This document shows, piece by piece, positions 1-8,860 of a stretch of 64,000 nucleotides of DNA. Below the pieces are notes generated by a model. That model saw only the letters and a program-made list of their open reading frames with translations. It had not been told where the DNA came from and did no database searches. The translations under genes were made by a program, and so were the position numbers. Each line of letters begins with the position of its first letter. The first letter of the stretch is position 1. Origin of the DNA: Methylomonas sp. (GTDB taxonomy: Bacteria; Pseudomonadota; Gammaproteobacteria; Methylococcales; Methylomonadaceae); contig NZ_JALOBS010000015.1 of assembly GCF_023228165.1 (NCBI RefSeq), positions 1-64,000 of the forward strand. The letters are read 5' to 3'.

Positions 1-667
1 TGATAAATTCGGCGGCCTGTTCTTCGTCGCTGCCGCCGATTTCGCCGACCATCACCATGCCGCAGGTGTCCGGGTCGTCCTGGAATCGGCTGAGTACGTC
101 AATGAAATTCATGCCGTGAATCGGGTGGCCGCCTATGCCGACACAGGTGCTTTGCCCCAAGCCTTGACGAGTGGTCTGGTGCACGGCTTCGTAAGTCAAC
201 GTGCCGGAACGGGAGACGATACCGATTTTGCCGGGGGTATGAATATGGCCGGGCATGATGCCGATTTTGCATTGGCCGGGTGTAATCACGCCGGGGCAGT
301 TGGGGCCGACCAGCAGAGAATTGCTACCCTGCATGGCGGCTTTAACCCGCAGCATTTGCAGCACTGGAATACCTTCGGTGATACAGACGATCAGTTGAAT
401 GCCGGCGTCGACGGCTTCCAAGATGGCGTCCGCAGCGAAAAACGGCGGCACGTAAATCATGCTGGCCGTGGCGCCGGTAGCTTGCACGGCTTGTTGCACG
501 GTATCGAATACCGGCAGATCCAGATGCGTTGAGCCGCCACGACCAGGTGTGACACCGCCGACCAGTTGGGTGCCGTAAGCCACGGCCTGTTCGGAATGAA
601 AGGTGCCTTGTTTGCCGGTAAAGCCCTGGCACAATACTTTGGTATTTTGATCGATCAAAATAGACAT
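1..667 (-). CDS. sucD: Succinyl-CoA synthetase (or malate-CoA ligase) alpha subunit, partial
   Basis: Translating the minus strand from the ATG at 667 gives about 222 residues that run off the window edge. The E. coli protein has 289 residues, so the phosphohistidine region lies outside. Visible features are an N-terminal CoA-binding Rossmann domain (CQGFTGKQGTFH, VGGVTPGRGG), the NCPGVITPG segment and the GEIGGSDEE stretch that opens the ligase domain. The family joins succinate or malate to CoA using ATP or GTP through a phosphohistidine. The ATG overlaps the stop of the beta-subunit gene by one base (TAATG), which implies translational coupling. The loop usually GGDPIPG reads GGHPIHG. Gammaproteobacterial methanotrophs can carry both sucCD and mtkAB, and sequence alone does not decide the substrate. 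Confidence 0.9.
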   Translation of the reverse strand, partial: MSILIDQNTKVLCQGFTGKQGTFHSEQAVAYGTQLVGGVTPGRGGSTHLDLPVFDTVQQAVQATGATASMIYVPPFFAADAILEAVDAGIQLIVCITEGIPVLQMLRVKAAMQGSNSLLVGPNCPGVITPGQCKIGIMPGHIHTPGKIGIVSRSGTLTYEAVHQTTRQGLGQSTCVGIGGHPIHGMNFIDVLSRFQDDPDTCGMVMVGEIGGSDEEQAAEFI

Positions 668-1833
668 TAGACGCCCTCCGCCAATTTTACGGCCTGTTCG
701 GCCGCACTGTTTAAATCTTCCGCTGTATGCAAACCTAAACCGGATTGTGCCAGCATGGACAAGCCGAGTTCGACATTGGTGCCTTCCAGTCTAACCACCA
801 CCGGTATGGTCAGGTGCATCTCTTCGACGGCCGCCAGTATACCGGCGGCAATCACGTCGCATTTAACGATGCCGCCGAAAATATTCACCAATACCGCCTT
901 GGTGGTGCCGTCCGATAAAATCAATTTAAAAGCCGCCTTGACCTTATCTTTGTTGGTGCCGCCGCCGACGTCCAGAAAATTTGCTGGCGCTCCCCCTTTT
1001 AGTTTCACCATGTCCATGGTGGCCATGGCCAGGCCTGCGCCATTGACCATGCAGCCGATGTTGCCGGCTAAAGTGATGTAGTTGAGGTCGAATTGTTTGG
1101 CTTCGGCTTCTTTGGCATCTTCCTGGGTGGCGTCACGCAACGCGGCAATCTCGGGATGCAAGGCCACCGCGTTATCGTCGAAATTAATTTTGGCGTCCAG
1201 GGCTACCAATTTGCCGTCTTCGGTTTCGATCAGGGGATTGATTTCGATTTGGCTGCAATCTTTGGCCAGGAACAACTCGTAGACGCCTGTCATGATCTGT
1301 TGCAATTGGCTTTGTTGTTCTTTGCCCAATCTCAAGGCAGCAGCCACTTGACGGCAGTGATAAGGCTGCAAACCGGAGGCAGGATGGATTTTAACGTGGA
1401 CGATTTTTTCCGGGGTTTCCGCCGCAACGGCTTCGATATCCATGCCGCCGGCCGCGGAGGCAATGAATATCAGGCGCTCGCTATCGCGGTCGAGTAACAG
1501 GCTAAGGTAAAACTCGTTTTTAATGGCGGACGCTTCTTCTACCCAAACGCAATTGACCGGCAGACCGTTAGCGTCGGTTTGATGGGTAACCAATTGGCTG
1601 CCGAGCATGGTATTGGCGAAGTCCGCGACTTCTTGTTCGCTACGGGCCACCTTTACGCCACCGGCTTTACCGCGCGCGCCGGCATGAATTTGGGCTTTGA
1701 CGACCCAGGCCGAACCGGACAATGTTCGCATGACCCGCCGGGCCTGTTCAGCCGAATCGGCCACGCCGCCTGACGGTGCCGGAATCGCGAAATCGCGAAA
1801 CAACTGTTTGGCCTGATATTCATGAATGTTCAT
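667..1833 (-). CDS. sucC: Succinyl-CoA synthetase (or malate-CoA ligase) beta subunit
   Basis: The 388-residue product has exactly the length of E. coli SucC. It opens with MNIHEYQAKQLF, continues with the ATP-grasp segment VVKAQIHAGARGKAGGVK, has the metal-binding IEINPL motif near residue 197, and ends with the CoA-ligase domain (FLDVGGG, NIFGGIVKCD, VVRLEGTN). It supplies the nucleotide-binding half of the heterotetramer made with the downstream alpha subunit, and acts in the cytoplasm in the TCA cycle or, if it is the malate enzyme, in the serine cycle. The start at 1833 is the family start. The 87-base gap to the divergent pilS gene should hold both promoters. Confidence 0.93.
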   Translation of the reverse strand: MNIHEYQAKQLFRDFAIPAPSGGVADSAEQARRVMRTLSGSAWVVKAQIHAGARGKAGGVKVARSEQEVADFANTMLGSQLVTHQTDANGLPVNCVWVEEASAIKNEFYLSLLLDRDSERLIFIASAAGGMDIEAVAAETPEKIVHVKIHPASGLQPYHCRQVAAALRLGKEQQSQLQQIMTGVYELFLAKDCSQIEINPLIETEDGKLVALDAKINFDDNAVALHPEIAALRDATQEDAKEAEAKQFDLNYITLAGNIGCMVNGAGLAMATMDMVKLKGGAPANFLDVGGGTNKDKVKAAFKLILSDGTTKAVLVNIFGGIVKCDVIAAGILAAVEEMHLTIPVVVRLEGTNVELGLSMLAQSGLGLHTAEDLNSAAEQAVKLAEGV

Positions 1834-1920
1834 CTTTTGGCTCCACTGTAATGGCTTTGTAATCGATTAAACAGAGTTTGCTATTATCCTGCTTTTAGCC
1901 CACTCGAAAAAACTTGTCCG

Positions 1921-3546
1921 ATGCCGCCCAATCAAGTCGACACTATCTATCCCTGTCCTTTTTCGAAAGGATACGGTATTCCCGCCCGGCAAGCCTGGTT
2001 GTTGCTGAAGATATTTTTCATCTATCGCTTTATCAGCGCCAGTTTGTTTGTGATGTTGTTTTTCTTCCGCTTCGGTCCGATGGGGTTGGGGGCGCATGAT
2101 GCGCAATTGTATCAGTTCACCAGTCTGGGTTATCTAGGGATTTCGTTGTTAAACGCACCGTTTATTTTCAGGCGGCTGGCCAGTTACACGCGGTTGTCTC
2201 AGTGGTTTATTTTTACCGATATCGTCTTTATTACCGTATTAATGCATGCCAGCGGCGGCGTAACCAGCGGTGTCGGCGGCTTGTTGGCTATTTCAATCGC
2301 GGCCGCCGGGTTGTTGATCGGCGGCCGTTGTGCCTTGCTGTTTGCCGCCTTGGCTAGTTTGGCGGTATTGGCCGAACAAGTCTACGACATGCAAACCCAT
2401 GCTTTTAATTTAAGTTCGTTAAATTATTCCGGGTTGTTAGGCGTCACTTTTTTTGCCATTGCCTTGATTTCGATGATCCTGGCGCAGCGGGTCGAACAAT
2501 CGGCCAGTTTGGCGCAGCGGCACGCCCAAACCATTGTACGACTGGAGGAGTTGAACCGGTACATCATTCAACATTTGCAATCGGGCATCATGATTGTGGA
2601 TGACCAGCAATTCATCGTGTTGAGTAATTATTCAGCCTTGCGTCTGATGGGTATCAGCGAATCGCCCACCCATTTGGCCGATGTGTCCAGCATGTTGCAA
2701 CATGCTTTTTTATTGTGGAACCAAAGTCCGGAACAGGATTTTGCCATTATCCAATTGGACAATACGGAGGAAATCCAGGTGCGGTTTTCCTCGTTGACAG
2801 TCGAAAACGAATGTTTGCATATGCTGCTGTTCGAAGATATCAGTTTGCACAATCAACGTTTACAGCAAAGCAAATTGGCTTCACTGGGTAGATTAACAGC
2901 GAGTATCGCTCATGAAATACGCAACCCGCTGAGCGCTATCAGCCACGCCGGCCAGTTGCTGTCGGAGGCGCCCGAGCTGAAGCCGGTGGATTTAAGGCTG
3001 ACCCGTATCATCCAAACCCATTGTCAGCGCGTCAACAATATCATCGAAGATATCCTGAAACTATCACGGCGTAATCCATCGCAAAAGCAAAAAATCACAC
3101 TGGATCAATGGTTGCCAGCGTATGTGCAAGAGCAGAATCTCGGACATGCCGAGCATCAGCAGGCTTTTAAATTAACGTTCAAACAGAGCGAACTCAATGC
3201 CTATATCGATCCGGGACATTTAAAACAGATTCTGGATAATCTCTGTGCCAATGCGCTGAAATACGGGCAGCCGGAGTTGGGTTCAATTAAAGTGGAAGCC
3301 GACATGGAGAATAATCAACCCCGCATTCGGGTAGTCGATAATGGGCCCGGTATTGATCACGAGGGCTTACAACATTTATTCGAGCCGTTTTTTACTACTT
3401 CCAGACAAGGGACGGGGCTGGGCCTTTATATCTCAAAAGAGTTGGCCGAACTCAATCAAGCGGAATTAAGCTATGCTAAAAACCGGAATAAATCTTGTTT
3501 TAGCTTGTTGCTGGCCAATGCCGATCACGTTGTAATCGAAATCTGA
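1921..3546 (+). CDS. pilS: PilS-type sensor histidine kinase
   Basis: This 541-residue protein starts with a hydrophobic region of about six membrane segments (residues 27-190). A PAS-like segment follows (about 205-310), then a HisKA domain with phospho-acceptor H331 in the motif AHEIRNPL, and a HATPase domain with an N box (438-448), G1 (DNGPGI, 473-478) and G2 (GTGLGL, 497-502). Six membrane helices followed by PAS and kinase domains are typical of PilS, which phosphorylates PilR to control type IV pilin transcription. Its stop overlaps the start of the sigma-54 regulator gene (TGATG), supporting the pair. No pilin genes are in the window, so the target is inferred from the family. Confidence 0.88.
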   Translation: MPPNQVDTIYPCPFSKGYGIPARQAWLLLKIFFIYRFISASLFVMLFFFRFGPMGLGAHDAQLYQFTSLGYLGISLLNAPFIFRRLASYTRLSQWFIFTDIVFITVLMHASGGVTSGVGGLLAISIAAAGLLIGGRCALLFAALASLAVLAEQVYDMQTHAFNLSSLNYSGLLGVTFFAIALISMILAQRVEQSASLAQRHAQTIVRLEELNRYIIQHLQSGIMIVDDQQFIVLSNYSALRLMGISESPTHLADVSSMLQHAFLLWNQSPEQDFAIIQLDNTEEIQVRFSSLTVENECLHMLLFEDISLHNQRLQQSKLASLGRLTASIAHEIRNPLSAISHAGQLLSEAPELKPVDLRLTRIIQTHCQRVNNIIEDILKLSRRNPSQKQKITLDQWLPAYVQEQNLGHAEHQQAFKLTFKQSELNAYIDPGHLKQILDNLCANALKYGQPELGSIKVEADMENNQPRIRVVDNGPGIDHEGLQHLFEPFFTTSRQGTGLGLYISKELAELNQAELSYAKNRNKSCFSLLLANADHVVIEI

Positions 3547-4892
3547 TGAATATACCTGTTACTTTAGTCGTTGACGATGAACCCGATATCAGGGAGCTTT
3601 TGGATATTACGTTAAACCGCATGAATATCCGCGCCTGCTGTGTTGAAACCATTAAAGAAGCCCGGCAGCTTCTGGACAGCCAGCATTTTGACTTGTGTTT
3701 GACCGACATGCGTTTGCCCGACGGCGACGGCTTGAGTTTAGTCGAGTATATTCAGGAATCCGGGTTGCAATTGCCGGTAGCGGTGATTACCGCCCATGGC
3801 AGTATGGACATTGCTGTCAGCGCTATGAAAAAAGGTGCTTTCGACTTTTTGAGCAAACCCGTAGATTTAGCCGCTTTGCGACAATTGGTCAGCAACGCGT
3901 TACAGGTGTCGCCCGGTAATACGCTTGAAAAAGACCGCCGTACCCGCGATACCTTGTTGGGCGAGTCGGGGGTGATGTGCGAGATACGTTCTAAGATTCA
4001 AAAGGTGGCGCGCAATCAGGCGCCGATTTACATCAGCGGCGAATCGGGTTCCGGTAAGGAACTGGTCGCCAAGTTGATCCATCAGCAAGGTCCGCGGGCC
4101 GAGAAGTCTTTTGTGGCCATCAACTGTGGGGCTATTCCGCAAGAGCTGATGGAAAGCGAGTTTTTCGGGCATAAAAAAGGCAGTTTCAGCGGCGCCATTG
4201 CCGATAAACAAGGTTTGTTTCAGGCTGCTGAAGGCGGCACTCTGTTTCTGGATGAGGTGGCGGACTTGCCGTTGAGTTTACAGGTCAAATTACTGCGGGC
4301 CATTCAGGAAAAGAAAATTCGGCCGGTGGGCGAGCAGCATGAAATCCCGGTGGATGTGCGTCTGTTGAGTGCCACCCATAAGGATTTGGCGAAAATGGTA
4401 CAGGAGGGCAGTTTTAGGCAGGACTTGTATTATCGCATTAATGTTATTGAGTTGAGTTTGCCGCCGCTACGCGCCAGGGTCGCCGATATTGCCCAAATAG
4501 CCGAACATTTGTTGGCGCGTTTGGCGAAAGCAAACCAAGTGCCGGTGCCGAAGTTTAGCCAGCAGGCTTTAACTGCCTTACAGCGATATAGTTTTCCTGG
4601 TAATGTCAGAGAGCTGGAGAATATCCTGGAACGGGCGCTGGCGTTACATGAGGGCGATAACATTGATGTTGACGACTTAAGCTTACAGGTCAGCCATGAC
4701 GAGATTGCAACGCAGCAAAGTAATTTCAATGCGGAGCAAATGTCCTTGGAAAATTATTTGGAGGATGTCGAAAAAAAGGCCCTAACCGCTGCTTTGGAAG
4801 ATAATCGCTGGAATAAAACCGCCGCCGCCAAACAGTTGGGTATGACATTCAGGTCTTTTCGCTATCGATTAAAAAAACTGGGTCTGGAATAA
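3546..4892 (+). CDS. pilR: PilR-type sigma-54 dependent response regulator
   Basis: The 448 residues form a receiver domain (VVDDEPD at 8-14, phospho-acceptor D54, K104), an AAA+ activator domain and a Fis-type DNA-binding end. The AAA+ domain shows Walker A GESGSGKE at 165-172, a GAFTGA-type loop written GSFSGA at 212-217, and Walker B LFLDEV at 233-238. The C-terminal helix-turn-helix contains NKTAAAKQLGMTFRSFRYR. It should bind upstream of sigma-54 promoters and hydrolyse ATP to open them, classically at pilA. It is translationally coupled to pilS. Serine in place of threonine in the sigma-54 contact loop is a mild variation. Confidence 0.9.
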   Translation: MNIPVTLVVDDEPDIRELLDITLNRMNIRACCVETIKEARQLLDSQHFDLCLTDMRLPDGDGLSLVEYIQESGLQLPVAVITAHGSMDIAVSAMKKGAFDFLSKPVDLAALRQLVSNALQVSPGNTLEKDRRTRDTLLGESGVMCEIRSKIQKVARNQAPIYISGESGSGKELVAKLIHQQGPRAEKSFVAINCGAIPQELMESEFFGHKKGSFSGAIADKQGLFQAAEGGTLFLDEVADLPLSLQVKLLRAIQEKKIRPVGEQHEIPVDVRLLSATHKDLAKMVQEGSFRQDLYYRINVIELSLPPLRARVADIAQIAEHLLARLAKANQVPVPKFSQQALTALQRYSFPGNVRELENILERALALHEGDNIDVDDLSLQVSHDEIATQQSNFNAEQMSLENYLEDVEKKALTAALEDNRWNKTAAAKQLGMTFRSFRYRLKKLGLE

Positions 4893-4920
4893 ATAATCGG
4901 CAGCTCTCAATATGACTTTG

Positions 4921-4955
4921 GTGCGGGGCGGGCCTTTTGATGCCCTCGCGCCGCA
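4921..4955. terminator. Hairpin between convergent genes
   Basis: A GC-rich imperfect inverted repeat (left arm GTGCGG-GGCGGGC, right arm GCCCTCGC-GCCGCAC) lies between the convergent ends of pilR and the next minus-strand gene. No T-run follows on either strand, so intrinsic termination is not certain. Confidence 0.4.
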
Positions 4956-4972
4956 CCGCTAATCGAGTTGTG

Positions 4973-5461
4973 TTATTGATACTTTTTCAAGGCTTTTAAT
5001 GCTTGTAGGGCGGTCTGTATTTTAGCGGTGGTATCGCTATCAAGTTCGTTGTTTTTGTAGATTTTGTCCAATAAGCCTTCTTCAACCAAGGCTTCTTTAA
5101 TCCAACGTTTGGCAAATGCATAATTGCCGGGCAGTTTTGCCACTTCACCGGTTTTTGGGTTTTTAACGCTGTCGGCGGCAGGTTTGGCTTTTTTGGCGGG
5201 AGCGGCTTTGGCTTTTGCGGCCGGTGCTTTGACCGGTGTTTTACTGACCGGTTTGGCTGTTACGGGGCTAGATGAAGGAGGTGGGGGAGGAGTGTTTTCA
5301 ACTGGCGGGACGGGGGCTGGCTCTGAACTAACAATGCTTTCAGGGGTAGGGTCTGGCTGGCTGGAGGCTTGCTCCGGGTTATCCTTATTGCCGCCGCTGA
5401 TAGCCGTATACACAACATAGGCAACAAAAACGGTTGTTGCTATAAAAAGTAGCTCTCCCAT
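4973..5461 (-). CDS. Membrane-anchored protein with Pro/Ala/Lys linker, unknown function
   Basis: I do not recognise a family. The ATG at 5461 is preferred over the upstream in-frame start at 5524 because a purine-rich site (GAGGGGAAGAG) sits just before it. The 162-residue product has one N-terminal membrane helix (GELLFIATTVFVAYVVYTAI), a long low-complexity linker rich in Pro, Ser, Ala and Lys, and a conserved-looking C-terminal segment of about 60 residues (KNPKTGEVAKLPGNYAFAKRW and after) that is mostly helical. The layout suggests an inner-membrane anchor with a domain held away from the membrane, on the periplasmic or the cytoplasmic side. It stands between pilR and a c-di-GMP gene, without evident operon links. 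Confidence 0.7.
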   Translation of the reverse strand: MGELLFIATTVFVAYVVYTAISGGNKDNPEQASSQPDPTPESIVSSEPAPVPPVENTPPPPPSSSPVTAKPVSKTPVKAPAAKAKAAPAKKAKPAADSVKNPKTGEVAKLPGNYAFAKRWIKEALVEEGLLDKIYKNNELDSDTTAKIQTALQALKALKKYQ

Positions 5462-5621
5462 AACTCTTCCCCTCGCTTTTTTAATTTTAAGTTGATAAAT
5501 GGATGTTATTGCGACGAATGACACCTGGCCCGAATATACCAGAGCTAGTCAGAGCGGTAAACACCAATACCCCAAAGGCATAATTCTAGGATATTACCGC
5601 GCTCGGCAAAATGCATATTTT

Positions 5622-7481
5622 TTAAAAAGTATCGTTTTTCCGAAATTCACTATTCGAAACTTGCGGGCTATTGGAATTCAAAATAATGGCCAAGGATACT
5701 TGGTGACCATCGAGTAAATTCCGCTCGGGTCTGCCAAAGGCATATCCTTGGCCCAGATTAACTCCAATATCCTTGAGTCTCAGGGCTATATTGGGTGTTT
5801 CAACAAATTCCGCAATGGTTTTTTTGCCTAATTTTCCGGCAATTTCGACCATGGATTTTACCAAAATACGATCGGTTTCATTATCTTCCAGATGGCGGAT
5901 AAACTGGCCGTCGATTTTTACATAATCGACGGGAAAGGTTTTTAAATAATTAAACGAACAGAAACCGGCGCCAAAATCATCCAGGGCAAACTTACATCCC
6001 AAATCCCGAATTTTATTGATCATGTCCCGGGTGCGCTCGAAATTATCCACGGCGGCTGTTTCGGTAATCTCAAAGGTCAGGCGGCCGGCATCTACCCAGG
6101 TTAATTCCAGTTTCTCGCGTATGGTTTGAAGTAAATCAGGGTATTGAAAGGCGCTGCCGGATAAATTGATGGCCAGGGAAATACGGGACATATACGAGGG
6201 CAGGGTGGCCAAAAAGTCGATGGCATTCTCCACCACCCATAAATCGATAGCATGAATTAAACCCATCCGCTCAGCGACAGGTATGAATTGATCAGGGGTA
6301 ATGGTTTTCCCATCTTCCCCCCGCATCCGAATCAATACTTCGTAATGAGAAATATCGCCGTTGTTTAATTGTACGACCGGTTGAAACATTAAAAAGAAAT
6401 CGCTTTCCCGTAACGCTTTACGGATGATAGGCACCCAATAAATATCGCGGCGGCGTTCTTTGATGGCAACATCATCCTGATTGTAGGCCTTGACCTTGTC
6501 GCGGCCATTGATTTTGGCGAAATTACAAGCCTGGCGGCTGTGCAAAATCATTTCGCCGGGATGTTGGGCCGGGGAGGCATTGTCCAGCGAGGTAATCCCG
6601 ATCGACACGCTGGCGCTATAACAAATCTCGCCGGTGAAAAACCGGAAATTTTCAACCGTGGTACGGATGGTTTCCGCGATGATATGCGCCTGTTTTTTGG
6701 TTTTGTTTTCCAGAAACAGGCAAAACTCATCGGCGCCGATACGTGCGAACAGGCTGCTGGCTGGTACTAGCTTGCGCACCAGAATTGTCAGTTCAACCAG
6801 CAGGCGATCGCCGACATCGAATCCTTCCAGTTCGTTGATTAAACTAAATCGATCAACGTCGATGAATAATAAAGCCCCTTCTTTTTTTAGCTTGTTGCTT
6901 AGATTCATGATCAAGCGCAGCTGGCGTTCAAACGTATTGCGATTGACTAAGCCGGTTAACTCGTCGTGAGCAGCTAGAAACTTCAGCTTGGCTTCGATGA
7001 CGCTTTTCGAGGCCAGTTCGTTGATCAGCTGTTCTTCCTGTTGCTGGCGCAAGGTGCGCTCCCGCTTGAGCTGTAACAAAAAGTGAATGGCCAGCATCAA
7101 TATCCGCGGATCGGCGGGAGAGTCCATTTGGTAAACCAGGCACTTTCCGGTATCCGTTCGGGATTGATTTCCTTCTGGCTTGGTTGCGACACTCATTAAA
7201 ATCACAAAAGGAATCACCGATCCATCGGTGGCGCAGGACAGGCTTTGGCTCATTTCGAACGATTGGCAATTGGGTAGGTTGTCGTTCAGTATGATCAAAC
7301 CAATCTTTTCGGGTTGGTCGTGAAACGGCCGAAGGATGTCATAAATTTGCTCGCCACGGTTGGCGTGGCGGATGTCCGAAAATCCGTTTTCCTGTAGCGT
7401 TAAAGTAATTTGATTGGCGGATACACTGTCGTGTTCGGCAACAATAATAATTTTTTCTTTGATTGGGTCGCAAACAGTCAT
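5622..7481 (-). CDS. EAL-domain c-di-GMP phosphodiesterase with degenerate receiver and GGDEF domains
   Basis: This 619-residue protein has three domains. Residues 9-135 look like a response-regulator receiver, but the acidic pocket reads VAEHD and the phospho-acceptor position is N66 (LNDNLP), so phosphorylation is unlikely. Residues 165-335 are a GGDEF domain with signature GADEF at 249-253. Residues 350-590 are an EAL domain with signature EVL at 381-383, and N439, E471, DD at 501-502, K522, E558 and Q578 are retained. The expected activity is therefore hydrolysis of c-di-GMP to pGpG, with the GGDEF part perhaps a GTP sensor or weak cyclase. It is transcribed away from an HDOD gene, which suggests shared signalling. 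Confidence 0.85.
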   Translation of the reverse strand: MTVCDPIKEKIIIVAEHDSVSANQITLTLQENGFSDIRHANRGEQIYDILRPFHDQPEKIGLIILNDNLPNCQSFEMSQSLSCATDGSVIPFVILMSVATKPEGNQSRTDTGKCLVYQMDSPADPRILMLAIHFLLQLKRERTLRQQQEEQLINELASKSVIEAKLKFLAAHDELTGLVNRNTFERQLRLIMNLSNKLKKEGALLFIDVDRFSLINELEGFDVGDRLLVELTILVRKLVPASSLFARIGADEFCLFLENKTKKQAHIIAETIRTTVENFRFFTGEICYSASVSIGITSLDNASPAQHPGEMILHSRQACNFAKINGRDKVKAYNQDDVAIKERRRDIYWVPIIRKALRESDFFLMFQPVVQLNNGDISHYEVLIRMRGEDGKTITPDQFIPVAERMGLIHAIDLWVVENAIDFLATLPSYMSRISLAINLSGSAFQYPDLLQTIREKLELTWVDAGRLTFEITETAAVDNFERTRDMINKIRDLGCKFALDDFGAGFCSFNYLKTFPVDYVKIDGQFIRHLEDNETDRILVKSMVEIAGKLGKKTIAEFVETPNIALRLKDIGVNLGQGYAFGRPERNLLDGHQVSLAIILNSNSPQVSNSEFRKNDTF

Positions 7482-7496
7482 ATACCGGCCCGGTAT
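7482..7496. repeat. Perfect palindrome abutting the EAL gene start
   Basis: ATACCGG-C-CCGGTAT is a perfect 7-base inverted repeat directly upstream of the start codon at 7481. It could be an operator or an mRNA hairpin at the ribosome site. No Shine-Dalgarno sequence is visible there otherwise. Confidence 0.5.
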
Positions 7497-7668
7497 TTTT
7501 GAGTTATAAATAACAAAATGGTTGGATGAGACTTAAAAGCATTAAGTAATCAAATACTTACATGAACCTTGTAATTCTGATAAAACCAGTTAGGCTTACT
7601 TTCTCGCAACCCCCCGTCTGCTCACGTTAAATCCAGTATAGGCGACAATTTAAAATTTGTAATCTTAG

Positions 7669-8514
7669 ATGATAATTTCTACCCAGACTTTGACCATAGC
7701 TGATTTATTAAAGGGTGATATCAAACTTGCCTCCCCCCCGATTGTGTATTTGGCCTTGCAAAAAGTCATTGAGAACCCTACCAAAACGGCGAAGGATGCA
7801 GCACTTGTAATCGAAAGCGATGCGGCCCTGGCTTTGCGATTGCTCAAGATTGTCAACAGCGCCTTTTACGGCTTTCCCGCCCAGATCAGTGCCATATCCA
7901 CGGCCATTACCCTTATCGGGGTGCGGGAGTTGCAAAGTTTGGTTCTGGCTACCGTGGTGATCGAGCGTTTTTCCGATTTGCCCGGTCAGTTATTTTCCGT
8001 GCATGATTTTTGGGCCAAAAACCTGCGTTGTGCCTTGATTGCCCGGGAGTTGGATCTGCAGATGGGTAAAAACTTCAGCGATACCGCTTTTTTATGCGGT
8101 TTGGTGCATGACATCGGTCAATTGGTATTGTATCGGCGTATTCCGATATTGGCACGCGAAGTGGATTTACTAGTGCAATCTCAGTCGGCCGGGGAAGTAG
8201 ACCAAGCTGGCATTGAACAGCAAGTCATCGGTTTCGATCATTACGCCCTAGGCGCGGAGCTTTGCCGGTTATGGAAGCTGCCGCCAGTGGTGGTCGAATC
8301 GATTCGCTTACATCGATATCCGGATCATGTTGGTAGTCATGCCCAAATTGCCACCCTGATTAGGCTTGCCGATCATTTCAGTCGTGTCGACAATCATTAC
8401 GATGCTTTTGAAGGCAACGGCTTTGAGCTATCGCCCGAGCAAATCAGTCTCGTTATGGATAAAACTCACGATGAGTTTGAAGATATTTTTAAGTTATTTT
8501 TCCCTTCCCTGTAA
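7669..8514 (+). CDS. HDOD domain protein
   Basis: The 281 residues fit one HDOD domain almost entirely: an N-terminal helical part with LASPPIVYLALQKVIENP, the segment LALRLLKIVNSAFYGFP, and an HD-like core with GLVHDIGQLVLY and later LGAELCRLWKLP. HDOD proteins resemble HD phosphohydrolases but usually lack a full metal site, and act as signalling or scaffold proteins often tied to c-di-GMP, chemotaxis or motility. The gene is divergent from the EAL phosphodiesterase across 187 bases, so a joint role is plausible but unproven. The start at 7669 gives a normal N-terminus for the family. Confidence 0.85.
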   Translation: MIISTQTLTIADLLKGDIKLASPPIVYLALQKVIENPTKTAKDAALVIESDAALALRLLKIVNSAFYGFPAQISAISTAITLIGVRELQSLVLATVVIERFSDLPGQLFSVHDFWAKNLRCALIARELDLQMGKNFSDTAFLCGLVHDIGQLVLYRRIPILAREVDLLVQSQSAGEVDQAGIEQQVIGFDHYALGAELCRLWKLPPVVVESIRLHRYPDHVGSHAQIATLIRLADHFSRVDNHYDAFEGNGFELSPEQISLVMDKTHDEFEDIFKLFFPSL

Positions 8515-8701
8515 GAAGTCTTGGATTCAAGGCTTGCCTTTAAGAAATCTTTGCTAATTGATTGGCAGAGACGCCTCTGTAAATAAGCAACATTCTATTC
8601 ACCGTTAAGTTGCCAGTGAAAATACTGGAAACATGGCTGATTCTTAAGCTGTTTTTGTGAGCTGTGGCAAGAACGCAACGGAATGTCGTGTAAATAGTCC
8701 G
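8515..8701. other. Upstream part of the intergenic region before the phosphate porin
   Basis: No gene is visible in 8515-8860. The first part has a short inverted repeat near 8566 (CAGAG-ACGC-CTCTG) that may end the HDOD transcript. The second part holds the Pho box and promoter listed separately, and then an AT-rich leader. Confidence 0.5.
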
Positions 8702-8735
8702 TTGTCATAAAACTGTCATATTACCTGCCTACAAT
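8702..8735 (+). promoter_or_regulatory. Pho box and -10 element of the phosphate porin gene
   Basis: TTGTCATAAAACTGTCAT at 8702-8719 contains two TGTCAT direct repeats 11 bases apart and matches the PhoB consensus of two CTGTCAT repeats almost exactly. A -10 hexamer TACAAT follows at 8730-8735, ten bases after the box. This is the usual arrangement when PhoB takes the place of a -35 element. It predicts induction of the porin under phosphate starvation. Confidence 0.85.
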
Positions 8736-8860
8736 TCGCGCCAACTGAACGGCGTTGGTTTATTTCCCCCAAGACTGATCAAATGCACCGGGTCTTTTCC
8801 CCCCCGTGCTTGTCGCTGTTTGTTGTTTTGATTTAATTAAAAAACTTTGGAGATTTGATA

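Noticed and set aside
116..532. Plus-strand frame opposite sucD
   Set aside because: It is the antisense shadow of a strongly conserved gene.
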